Origin: Mesorhabditis belari | Lineage: Eukaryota; Nematoda; Chromadorea; Rhabditida; Rhabditidae | Length of the DNA: 64,000 nt | NCBI GenBank assembly: GCA_958450365.1 | Contig: CAUEEP010000892.1 | Location: 731,001 to 795,000, forward strand | Reading direction: 5' to 3' | In this document: piece by piece, positions 22,881 to 35,970 of the stretch | Layout: every line of letters starts with the position of its first letter | Numbering within the stretch: position 1 is the first letter of the stretch | Program-made: the position numbers and the translations under genes | The notes under the pieces: model-generated | Told to the model about the DNA's origin: nothing | Seen by the model: the letters and a program-made list of their open reading frames with translations, nothing else | Database searches by the model: none

Positions 22881-23192
22881 CCTTCTAACAACATCAAAAA
22901 AATGATAAAACAAAAAAAAAACGAGAAAAACGAAGGAAAATCGCGAAAAGCGGCGGAAAGGCTATTGATCTGAGGGTCGCTGGTTCGACTTCCACCGGTG
23001 ACAACATTTTTCAAAAATTTTTTGCCGCGCACAAGTGGTCGACAGCACACTGGCAAAATCAACTAAAATCAACCAAAATCGATCAAAATCGTCCAAAATC
23101 GACCTAAAACAAAAATTTATAAACTTTTAATGTTCATCTTTATGCTTAAAAGTAGGAAAAGAATTTTAAAAGCGTTTAGGCTAAGATTTATA

Positions 23193-23673
23193 TTAGGTTG
23201 GTGGGAAAATAATCGAAATTTGGAGCCTCTAACTTCAAGTCCAAAACTAAAAGTCAATAACAAATGAATTTATTCAAAGTAAAAACCATCAGCATAAAAG
23301 AAATAAAAAAACATAAAAGAGAAGAACATACACTACTGGACAATGAAATATCATATTTGAAAAACGATCGTCACTTTCGCGCGTCTGTAACTCCCTGGTC
23401 TTTACCGTATTTCTAAATATTAATATTACCATTGTATAGCCCTTGAAAAGAGCTTTCAGAAAATGTATAACACTAATAGTTTAAACTCAAAGACAAGGGA
23501 GTTACAGACGCGCGAAAGTGACGATCGTTTTTCAAATATGCTATTTCATTATCCAGTACTGTATATCAATCACAATTAGCTAAAAGTTTAGTATCAATGA
23601 CGCGAAAGGACTTTTCGAAATCAAAAATAAAGTTTGAGTCTTATTTATTTCGATTATTTTCCCACCAACCTAA
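23193..23673. mobile_element. mariner MITE nested in the 22.6-24.1 kb element
   Basis: TTAGGTTGGTGGGAAAATAA at the left and TTATTTTCCCACCAACCTAA at the right are inverted ends. The centre is occupied by a further palindromic insert. Confidence 0.8.
23329..23564. mobile_element. near-perfect palindromic MITE
   Basis: TACACTACTGGACAATGAAA at the left pairs with TTTCATTATCCAGTACTGTA at the right, and arms about 100 bases long (ACGATCGTCACTTTCGCGCG and its complement) fold back on a short loop. Third level of nesting. Confidence 0.8.
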
Positions 23674-24163
23674 TAGAAAGGAAGATAGAAGCTCCCTCGT
23701 ATCAAAGGCAACAGATTTTGGTGTTTTTATCAAAAAGAGCATTCCCCAGAAAGCCCCAGAAAGGGTGTTCAATATCAAGTTTAGTTCATTTTAATTGGAA
23801 AAGAATTTAAAGCTTAAAATTTGTGTAAATTGTTTAATTTCATCGATGCTAAGGATTTGTATAAACATTGGAAGTTGAGTAATTTCAGCAGCGGGCCATT
23901 GACCACTTTTACGCGGCTCATAAGCTATGATGGACTATGGGCTCCTTATTAGTAATTTATGGTAGTTGTATAATTTTATTAAGGTTTTTATTTTAAAAAC
24001 TTTAGTTGAATAGCTTTCCTCAGTCATTTTAAAATGGTTTTTAGAAAAAGTTGATAGAAACTTTTAAATAACCTGTCAGTCTAGCTGTTTTTAAATGCTG
24101 AAGCAATCAGTCTAGCTTTTTTAAATGAGTTTAGTTTAGTATAGATGATTTTATTGTTTATCA

Positions 24164-24313
24164 TTAACTTTTTCTACTTCTGAGCACCGATTCTAAGATC
24201 TGGCTCAGTTTCTTTAGATCCGCATTGACTTTAGGTTCTTTTTTAACTTGGAAACTCTCACGGATGACGCCTACATTTTTTGTGTCTGTTTCTTTGAATT
24301 TCCATGGGTTCAT
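24164..24313 (-). CDS. short ORF, unknown
   Basis: A 49-residue open frame starting MNPWKFKETDTKNVGVIRES and ending QILESVLRSRKS. The composition is soluble and charged, unlike the surrounding noise, and the frame is open upstream of the ATG too, so it may be an exon of a larger gene. I recognise no family. Low confidence that it is expressed. Confidence 0.25.
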   Translation of the reverse strand: MNPWKFKETDTKNVGVIRESFQVKKEPKVNADLKKLSQILESVLRSRKS

Positions 24314-24422
24314 GGGAGTGTTATGTTTAAAAAGCGCGAAATCAAGCACAAAAATCCTTCCAAAAATCCAAATTGCGTGTAAACTGTTCTAAGTAGGACA
24401 TAAATTTCAATATTTTCTGCAA

Positions 24423-27400
24423 ATGAATTCAACTTATGATCCATTTGCTGGACTTTTTGCTACAACTCCTTCAATAGGAGTTCAGCCAACAAATAACACA
24501 TTTCCTTGTGTAAATGGAAGTGGATATTTGTATTATTGGGACTTTGGAGTAGCATATTCTTATGATGGATTGCCTGTGCGTTTGAGTGAAAATCCCTCGG
24601 AAGAGATGACGATCGCGATTGTGAATTGTCTGGTGAGGAGAAATATCGATCAGGAGTAATTATACCAACAAAAACCTTTACTTTACTCAACTAGTGAAAC
24701 ATTGTACTCATTTGACCATTTTCAAATAGAAACTAGCGGATAAACGCCATCGAATTATTGCGAAAGACTCATGGTTCATGTGTTATTCCTGTGGGGTAAC
24801 AAATTCATACTTTTTTTATATCAGATTGATGTAAGAATTTGGCATTTGATGAGTAAACTTAAAAAGCTTTGATGCTTATCACTCCAGAATTCAGAATTCA
24901 GTGTAAAAGACGGCTCTGGTAACAAATTTATATTCTCTTGAAAGATGAATAACTTTTTACCTATTTTACCTGTCCAGAAAGTCTTTTCATTTCTTTTCAT
25001 ACTTCTGTTTAAAACCAACAAATGGAACAATTGAATTACGGTTTGTTTCATCAGAAAAGCCAATTATTTTTCTGCAAAATAACATTAAAACGGGTTTAAA
25101 ATGTCTTATGTCTGGATCTTTTTGGGAGCGTGAAGTCGGGTAGTCAAAAAAGGACTGATCGATAACACGGTTTAGACACTTTAGCTAAGAAAACCTATCT
25201 TGACGTTAAGAGATAAAAGATAGAGCACAAAAAGTTAGGTATTGGGTTAGGGAGAATGAGTCGGCGGCCAACTTTAAAGGGACTTTTTTGCACACATAAA
25301 GCCTTCTTTAAACATACGTTTGGTTTCATCAAAAGGATCCACTATTTCTCTACAAAATCACTTTTGAGAGATTCCACAAAGCTTTTCTTTCGTGGAGTTT
25401 ATGAACTTCCAAACGCAGCTGGTTAAAATGGCAAAGAGTCCGACTCATCATTTGAACAGTTTCTTTCACATAAACCTTCTTTGGTGTTCATATAAAAAAG
25501 ATAGAGCACATTCAATTACTTAAGTTGCCAAATTTGCAGGAAGATCCCACCAATGGTTTTTTTCTAGATGACAGTTTGTAGTTTTTGTGAAAAAATGGCT
25601 TTTTCTTGAGCGGAGGCGCTGTTTGAATTTTCTTTTAAATGTCATTTTGTAGAGAATTAGTTAACCATTCTACTGATATCAAACGCATATTATTTGACGA
25701 AGTCGAATAGAAGTTTTTGGACACTTTTTTCATTTTCGGCGCCGACTTATTCTCCCCAACCCAAATATATAGCCAAATTTTTAGAGAAATTAATTTAGTC
25801 AACTTCTTTGTAGAGGTTTTTAAAGATTTTTGCGAAAAACACGCTTTTCACTCTCGAATTTGCTTGAAAGTGAATCGAAATTGACTTAAAAAGATGGGAA
25901 ATTGAAGAGGAAAGTCTTTTTATTTCAAGCAAATCATAGGTTAATTGATGAATTTCTTAGTTTTAAACGGAAGTACGAAACGGAACGAAAAGACTTATTT
26001 ATCAACCTAATATTTGCGAGCTATAGTTAATTTTTGAGATCTTCTTGTGTCAAATCATTCCCACCTTGATATCAATCGGTTTTCCGGATGTTGAATCAAT
26101 TATTCAACTAATTCAGTTCAAGAAATTCAAGAAATTAATTCAGTCAATTTCTTCGTAGAGGTTTTTAAAGATTTTTGCGAAAAACATGCTTTTCACTCTC
26201 GAATTTGCTTGAAAGTGAACCGAAATTGACTTAAAAACATGGAAAATTGAACAATAAACACTTTATTTAGACACTTTAGACCCTTTTCATTTAGAGAAAA
26301 TCATAGGTTAATTGATGAATTTGTTATGTTAAAAAGTACGAAATGGAACAAAAAGAATTTCTGAACAGCCTAATATACGTATTCTTTATTATTCTAGCGT
26401 AAAGATACAAGTAAGATGAATTGTACACGTCTGTTATTTTTCTGCCAGTTTCTACAGCTCAAAAGCAAAAGCAAAAGCAAAAGCTCAGACTTTTTGAGTC
26501 AGAATTGAGCTTTTGTTCTCACAGAAATTAGCAAAACATAATTTTCGAAATCGTTTCTCTCAGAAAATTCCAAATTTCCAAAACTTTTCTAATTTCTTAA
26601 AAATGTCTATGGCAATTGTAGTACTTCTGTGTTCTAATGAGTCACCATTTTCCTTTTTGCACGTAATTTTTTGAATCCGGAACTTTCAGGTGGGAATCTT
26701 TGGCCTAGCGCTGAACTTTTTCTGCGCAAGGACAATTTTCCGAAATGCACATATTTCAAAAGCCGTCAAATGTTATCTTTTTCTGGATTGTTATTGTCGA
26801 TTCAATGAGGCGTGGACGCAATTTTACAAGGCTTATTGTGTGTTGAGGTTGGGGTAAAAGGTTACTGTAACTAATAAACGACATAGTGAACAGGTTATAA
26901 GTAGTTTGATCAATAAATAATCAATAAAACTATAACTTTGATTTCAGTTGGGAATGCGTAAATCCTGATGACTATTTCCTATCCGGCTTTACAATCAATC
27001 GACTCGTAATTTCATTTGATTTGGGTATGCACTATTCAATGCAAATGTTAGGGCATGGCCTTTGCTTAAACAGGTAAATTAGCATAAATCTGTCAAAATC
27101 TTTTACTTTCATAGACTTTTCACTTTTCAGAGTGTTTGCGGTGTTTTTCCGAGGTTTGTTGTACAGGAAAGTTGAAACAATCGCCTTGCCACACAGCTTT
27201 TTTCTTTGGGCCGTTCCTGTTGGAGTGTACTGCTATCAAATCGGGAATTGTGAGTATCAAAATCCATTTCGTTTCAAGAATTTCATTAAAGAATTTCAGT
27301 GGTAAACCCAGAGACGGGTTTTCTCTGTTACGGGGGATGGTACTATGCGCCATCCGAATTTTTCAACACAAATCTTTTTGCTTGGAGTGAAACGGCATCT

Positions 27401-28955
27401 TTTCTTACTTTAAATTTTGATAAAGTTATGTATGCGGTGTTGGGAATAACAATCTTATTGGATGTTTTAGTGCTTTGGAAAGTTCGGCAACTGGTGGGTT
27501 TTGAAAAAGAAACGACAAATGAGCGTTCTTTTCAGACGAGGACTTCAATTTCAAGACGACGGGCCGACATTCGCCTATCAATCATGGTAAGTGTACTACA
27601 TACAAAGGGTTTTTTTGGCAAAATCAGATCGGATCGGGCTAGCCCGATCGGTCGGACGAATCGGATCGGAGCCCGATCGGTGGGAGCTATCGGACCGGTT
27701 CTGATCTGATCCGATCCGATAACCATAACTACTACATACAGGGTGCGTAAAACGTTCTGTTTCCTCCTAAAAGACCACTTTTACAATGTTTTATGAAGCT
27801 TCTAAGACTCAAAACCTACAAAATTAGGTTTTTCAAATATTTTTACGCTAGAAAATTGTTTCATATGTTCGATTTTACCCATATAGAAAATTTTATAAAA
27901 CTTTTTATGACAACATTTGAGATACCCTCTGATCACAGGCCAAAATAATCTTAAACACTTTTTAAAATAACTATTTAGCTACTAAAACATTGTCTTGAGG
28001 ACTTCTTAGCATTATTCAAATCTGGCTAGCCATAGTTCCGTTATGAAATTTTGCTTTTACAATCCGGTTTTTTGGAAAAGAGGCTATCAAAATTATATCA
28101 GACCTAAAAGTTGCACAAGTTGATCTGTAGACTTTAAATGAGGACGAGAATGCTCAACTGCAAATTCAAAATCGTAATAAATTATAAAAAACTGTTTTTA
28201 TAGCTAAGTAGTTACAAATATACCAAGTTCTAATTTGCTACGAAGCCAGGGAAGCCATTTTGGCCAGCGACCAGAGGGTTGCTCAAATGATGTCTATAAA
28301 AAGTTCTATAAAATTTTTTATATGAGTAGAATAGAACATATGCAACAATTTTCTAGGATAAAAATACTTGAAAAATCTAATTTTGTAGGTTTTGAGTCTT
28401 GCAAACTTCATAAAACATCGTAAAAGTGGTCTTTTAGGAGGGGACAGAACTTTTCACTCACCCTGTCTTATGAGCTAAACCAATCTTTTCATATAAAACA
28501 GGATATTGTATTACCTAGTGATCTGAAAATAGGAAAAAGCATCTCAAAGATAAATTCAAACCTATTCAACACATTAAACTTTAGAGATCTTGAGAGATTA
28601 TATTGAAAACAAGATTCTAGAGATAAACCTACCTTTTCATCAATTCTGCTCTGTTAAGCAGATAATTTTTTTCTAGTTAGTCACAACTCACCTCATCACT
28701 ATTTGTTATTTCATTGGCAACTACATCGTGAATTACGTCTACACGTCAGAGCGACCGGTTTTCTATTATTTGGTGCTTGAAATCACGCCTTTTATCGTCC
28801 ACTGTATGCTCTGGTAAGTTAACAACTACTGTTCTTGAAACTGAAAGCCTTTACTCTCAAAATGTTTTCTTAGTTTTGTGGTGATCATCTTCAATGTTGA
28901 ATACAAGAGAAATGGAGGCACGACAAAGCTCTCCTCAAACACACCAATTAAATAA
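24423..28955 (+). CDS. 7TM chemoreceptor-like GPCR (Srx-like)
   Basis: Eight exons. Exon 1 (24423-24630) gives an extracellular N-terminus with N-glycosylation-type sites (MNSTYDPF, NNTF, NGS) and the start of TM1; its GTGAGG donor joins a TTTCAG acceptor at about 26689 to give TIAIVNCLVGIFGLALNFFC. Then follow WECVNPDDYF, TM3 ending in LNRVFAVFFRG (a divergent DRY-type motif), HSFFLWAVPVGVYCYQIG, TM5 (VMYAVLGITILLDVLVLW), intracellular RTSISRRRADIRLSIM, TM6 (LVTTHLITICYFIGNYIV) and TM7 into FVVIIFNVEYKRNGG. The layout matches nematode serpentine receptors, closest by eye to Srx, but subfamily is not certain. Introns 1 and 6 host MITEs. Likely a plasma-membrane sensory receptor. Confidence 0.82.
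24974..26014. mobile_element. mariner-type MITE split by another MITE
   Basis: The left end CTGTCCAGAAAGTCTTTTCA and the right end GGAACGAAAAGACTTATTTA plus TCAACCTAATA belong to the family at 8361. The element is interrupted at 25241-25772 by a different MITE. Lies in intron 1 of the 7TM gene. Confidence 0.6.
25242..25772. mobile_element. MITE family M3, copy 1
   Basis: TTGGGTTAGGGAGAATGAGT with GTCGGCGGCCAAC at the left, and CGACTTATTCTCCCCAACCCAA at the right (20 of these read as the inverted end). Nearly the same sequence recurs at 29623-30153. Confidence 0.8.
26080..26374. repeat. partial copy of the 8361-type MITE
   Basis: Repeats TTTGCGAAAAACATGCTTTT, TGCTTGAAAGTGAACCGAAA and the terminus GAATTTCTGAACAGCCTAAT. 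The left end is missing or diverged. Confidence 0.6.
27627..27722. repeat. GATCGG-rich clustered palindromes
   Basis: Repeated GATCGGATCGG, GCCCGATCGGTCGG and GATCCGATCCGATAACC in under 100 bases, clearly more GC-rich than the neighbourhood. Lies just inside an intron of the 7TM gene. Confidence 0.6.
27741..28468. mobile_element. long foldback Tc1-type MITE
   Basis: CAGGGTGCGTAAAACGTTCT and TCCTCCTAAAAGACCACTTT at the left mirror AAAGTGGTCTTTTAGGAGGG and AGAACTTTTCACTCACCCTG at the right. About 725 bases, flanked by TA at the left. Sits in intron 6 of the 7TM gene. Confidence 0.75.
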
Positions 28956-28983
28956 CGGATCAAAGAATTTAATAAATGAAATT

Positions 28984-29214
28984 TTAATTACAAACTGAAT
29001 TTACAACTGCAAACTTGTCTTGTAAACTTGCATTGTACTTGGATTTATTGTATTTCAAATCATATGTTTCACAGAAGTTTCTCATGCTCTTGATATTCCG
29101 TATCCATTCACAATATTTCGAAACACGGGTGAAGATTGAGAGCTTTGCGGGCAATTCCGTGTTACCGCATTTGTCAGAGCTTGTGGAGAGGACACCAATT
29201 TGAATTGGGACCAA
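28984..29214 (-). pseudogene. orphan C-terminal exon of a trypsin-like (S1) protease
   Basis: After a GATTAG acceptor the minus strand reads LVPIQIGVLSTSSDKCGNTE and then LPAKLSIFTRVSKYCEWI, the standard end of chymotrypsin-fold proteases (G.LS....CG....P..YTRVS.Y..WI), followed by a 30-residue tail. No GDSGGP exon, histidine or aspartate exon is found in the 230 bases before the next gene. It is a fragment, or a 3' exon whose partners were lost. Confidence 0.65.
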
Positions 29215-29444
29215 CTAATCGGTTTTGTTTCGATGACGATGAATTTCTTTATGAACTCAATCAATTCTACAAGCTTTAATTTTGACGCTTTGAAGGCTAT
29301 TTTCATGTAACATCGTTTGTTTATTTCCAATCTTCTAAAATTAGCTCACGAATGATTTGAGAATGTGTTTTGTTAACAATAACGCTTTGTCTTTGTCCTG
29401 CAGCTTTATCAAATCGAGTTTTGTTTAATAATTTATTTCAAACT

Positions 29445-33050
<3,606 letters not shown>

Positions 33051-34452
33051 GGTGACGTTCTGAAGCCAGACCTAAAGCTAAGATCGGATTATATAGGTGA
33101 TCTGGCTCTGTTTCAAGGGATGTTTGTGCTCAAGCCGGTTATTTCTTCATCTTGTCATCAATTTTTTGTGTGAACGGCTAAGGAAGTTTTCTCAAAAAGA
33201 ACTGCTCTTTTTTCAAAGCAAATATTTTTCCTTTAAGTGTTAGACTGGAAAAAGTCTAGGGAGAAAGGATTGATTTTAGCACTGAACGATCTTTTCGAGA
33301 AACGCACTGAAAATGTACCAAGCTGTAAGTGCTTGTAAAGTTTGCCCGAATTTAACACATTTGCGACGAGGCCTTTTTTAGATGATCTGGTTCCTTTCTC
33401 GAAACTGAATACCTTGCCAAAAACTAAATCTAAAACCACAACAAAAAACTAAAACCAAAAAGCTTTTCAGTATCTTGCTAGCTATCAATTGCAATAAAGA
33501 TCTCAAAAAACGATCCAATGTGGCTCAAGATATCATTGTTTTTACCAAGTTACTCCAGCTTAGCTCCCGGGTCACTGGTGGCCCAGGTCGTCGAACTGGG
33601 TTAAAAGTATGTCTGAACAGAATCTGAGACTTTTGGCTATCAGATTAACACAGTACCAATGGCTTATACTATTTCTCACTGATATCGCCTTTTAAAAGAC
33701 AAATCTAAAGAGGAAATGAACCAAGGATAGAATGTAAGGATTTGATAAACAATAAGTACCTAACCTTCAAGATTGTATCATTCTGGATGAACAGTTTGAA
33801 GAAAATCGCCAAAAATGGCAACTTGCCGGAGAGGGATCAACTAGTCCTCATTCAATGAGTTGTATATCTCCAATCGGGAAACTTTTAATAGATAAATGTA
33901 GCCAAGATTAAGAGCTTCAATATCTTATATAACACTTAACACATTAGGGTTGAACTTGGCGCTTGGGGGCCAAAAAGAAGTCTCCGTAAATACTGAACAC
34001 CTTGTAGACTTTGAAAATCTTGTCATCCATTCAACCAATCTTTTTCAAGAACATTTTGTCACCTTTTGTCTCCTCTTTATCTCAACTCAAATTGTAATAA
34101 TTAGGCATCATAAGTTCCGCTTTGTTCTGCAATTCAAATTACCCGTTTGAGCAATACATTTAGAACCCAAACATATCTAAGTTACCATTATCAAGTTGAA
34201 ACTCCGTTCTTTCAAGGTTAATATTTTCAATTAGCTCTCAAGTTCTACATACTTGAGTCGTCATAATTCTCGGAACAAGTATTAAGTTGGAAAGAAAGTT
34301 TTCGGAAAAAGTTTGGCTGGTATTTTTTAAAAACGAATCCACCAATTCAAGAACATTTTGTTGTATTATTTACAAGTCAACTCCAAGAAATTACTCATAA
34401 AAAAATGAGTGCAGCTTTCCCTTAAAATTTTAGTGATTTTTGAAAAATGATT
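33051..34452. other. intergenic, no gene recognised
   Basis: Flank upstream of the cathepsin gene with an AT-rich ATTATATAG near 33089 that could serve as its TATA region. GC-richer phrases near 33560-33600 and short open stretches near 33790-33960 do not join into a model I can defend. Confidence 0.35.
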
Positions 34453-34460
34453 ATTTTCCA

Positions 34461-35201
34461 GGGTCTATCCCAAAACAGCGCCGCCAAAATAGCGCCGACC
34501 AAAACAACGCCGACCCAAACAGCGCCACCCAAAATAGCGCCGTACCCAAAACAGCGCCGATGCAAAATAAAGTTTTTTTCTTTTACAATGTACACTCATT
34601 TTTTTTATTAGCAGCTTTTAATTTTGATAATTTATTTAAAAATAACATGACCAACAACAATAAACGATAACAATTAAACGATGCATAAAAAACATTAAAA
34701 TAGCATCAAATTAATAGTCCAAGAGACTCTGAAACCTCATAACAAGTATCACTGTGCATTTCTCTATGATTTCTTTCACTTTATCGTTTGAATAAAGTAT
34801 TATTATAATCTGTAGTAAAAATAAAAAGTTAGTGAAAACGTTAAAAAACAGACCATAAAAGGAAAAAAATTGTTATTTTTGGTTAAAATCAATTTTATAA
34901 ACGCTATCGCAGGTTTCTATGCGTAAAGCTTAAAAAAATCGGATTCTCCGCCATTTTTTACCCTAAAAACACAAAAAGTGGACAGAAAAAGTTAAAAACA
35001 GCAAAGAAAAAGCAAAAGCAAAAATCTAAAAAAATAATTTTTTTTGCTCGTCGCTGTTTTGGGCGTTTTTGCATTGGCGCTGTTTTGGGTGGCGCTGTTT
35101 TGGGTACGGCGCTGTTTTGGCGGCGCTGTTTTGGTCGGCGCTGTTTTGGCGGCGCTGTTTTGGTCGGCGCTGTTTTGGCGGCGCTGTTTTGGGATAGACC
35201 C
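34461..35201. mobile_element. foldback element with minisatellite arms, 8-bp target duplication
   Basis: Left arm GGGTCTATCCCAAAACAGCG then repeated CCAAAACAGCGCCG-type units to about 34565; right arm the complement, GGCGCTGTTTTGG repeated and ending TGTTTTGGGATAGACCC at 35201. Both sides carry ATTTTCCA (34453-34460 and 35202-35209), an apparent 8-bp target duplication. The interior (34570-35040) is AT-rich and contains the tail of a CR1-like element. No protein gene. The open frames through the arms are repeat artefacts. Confidence 0.8.
34740..34812 (+). repeat. 3' tail of a CR1-like retroelement
   Basis: GTATCACTGTGCATTTCTCT, then ATGATTTCTTTCACTTTATC and GAATAAAGTATTATTATAAT, ending in short ATT repeats. 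The same sequence is present in opposite orientation at 39700-39775 next to a reverse-transcriptase fragment, which identifies it. Confidence 0.65.
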
Positions 35202-35209
35202 ATTTTCCA

Positions 35210-35970
35210 GCTTAAATTCAGCTAAATTTTTGCACCAGAAAAACGATTCCTTATGAGGTAAAGCTAGCATAAATGAGCAATACGCTCTATAATCTCTATT
35301 TTTGGCCAAAAGAATTTTACAGAGAAGCTGTATTTCAAAAAATAATTGTTTAACGTCATCTTCTTGACCATTTTGAAAAGGTTTGCTAAAATAAGTGATT
35401 CTGAAAAGTTGAAGCATTACATAAAATTGGCCCTAATCACAAATTTTCCCTATTTTAAGTACTTCATTTAGGTTTTGAATGGGACTTATTGCCTATTCAT
35501 TAACCCATTAAAAACTTGTCTAAAGGCTGTGACTCAAAAAGTGACCAAGTCAATCCAGCTGAAGAAATCTCTTATTTTTTACCTGAACCCCACTCTGATT
35601 TTTTGTCCAAATTTTTTTGAAATATAGTCAAGTTTATCAAAGAAGCTAAGAAGAATTCCTGGCTTGATTTTTGAGAAATCATCGTGCAAACTTTTTTACA
35701 AACTTTCTTTCCAACCTAATAGTATAAAATATTCGCGTGCGATCCACTATATGCTCTGGAAAATTTTCCTGAGAACTTTTCAGAGAAAGAGAACTTTTCG
35801 GTCAAAAAGGCCGGTGTTAAAATTTGCTTCTTTCGAAAGTCCATTGTTAAGTTCACATCGACTCTTGCTGCATTTAGCGAAAAGTTCACTGGACGGACTT
35901 TGTTGAAGTTTGCTCTGTCAAGTTTTTGGTTTTAATATCTGTTTTTGTTAAACGTACAAAATTTGAGACA
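35210..35970. other. upstream flank of the second 7TM gene
   Basis: AT-rich sequence with the phrase CTTTCCAACCTAATAG at about 35706-35721, a lone mariner-type end. No coding exon. Confidence 0.35.

Larger units (their letters stand above)
22580..24075. mobile_element. mariner-like element with nested insertions
   Basis: Inverted ends pair ATTTAAAAGTTTCTATACAA (22585) and GATTTTAAAATGATTGAGGA with CTCAGTCATTTTAAAATGG and GATAGAAACTTTTAAATAAC (about 24055-24075). Contains a minus-strand mariner N-terminal fragment, the element 23193-23673 and the palindrome nested inside that. Confidence 0.7.

Noticed and set aside
22955..23015. tRNA-like GGTTCGACTTCC box
   Set aside because: Only a B-box-like phrase; no A box or stems.
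34958..35417. Long open frames through the CAAAACAGCGCC repeats on both strands
   Set aside because: They translate the minisatellite arms of the foldback element; composition is purely repetitive and there is no start, splice or homology support.
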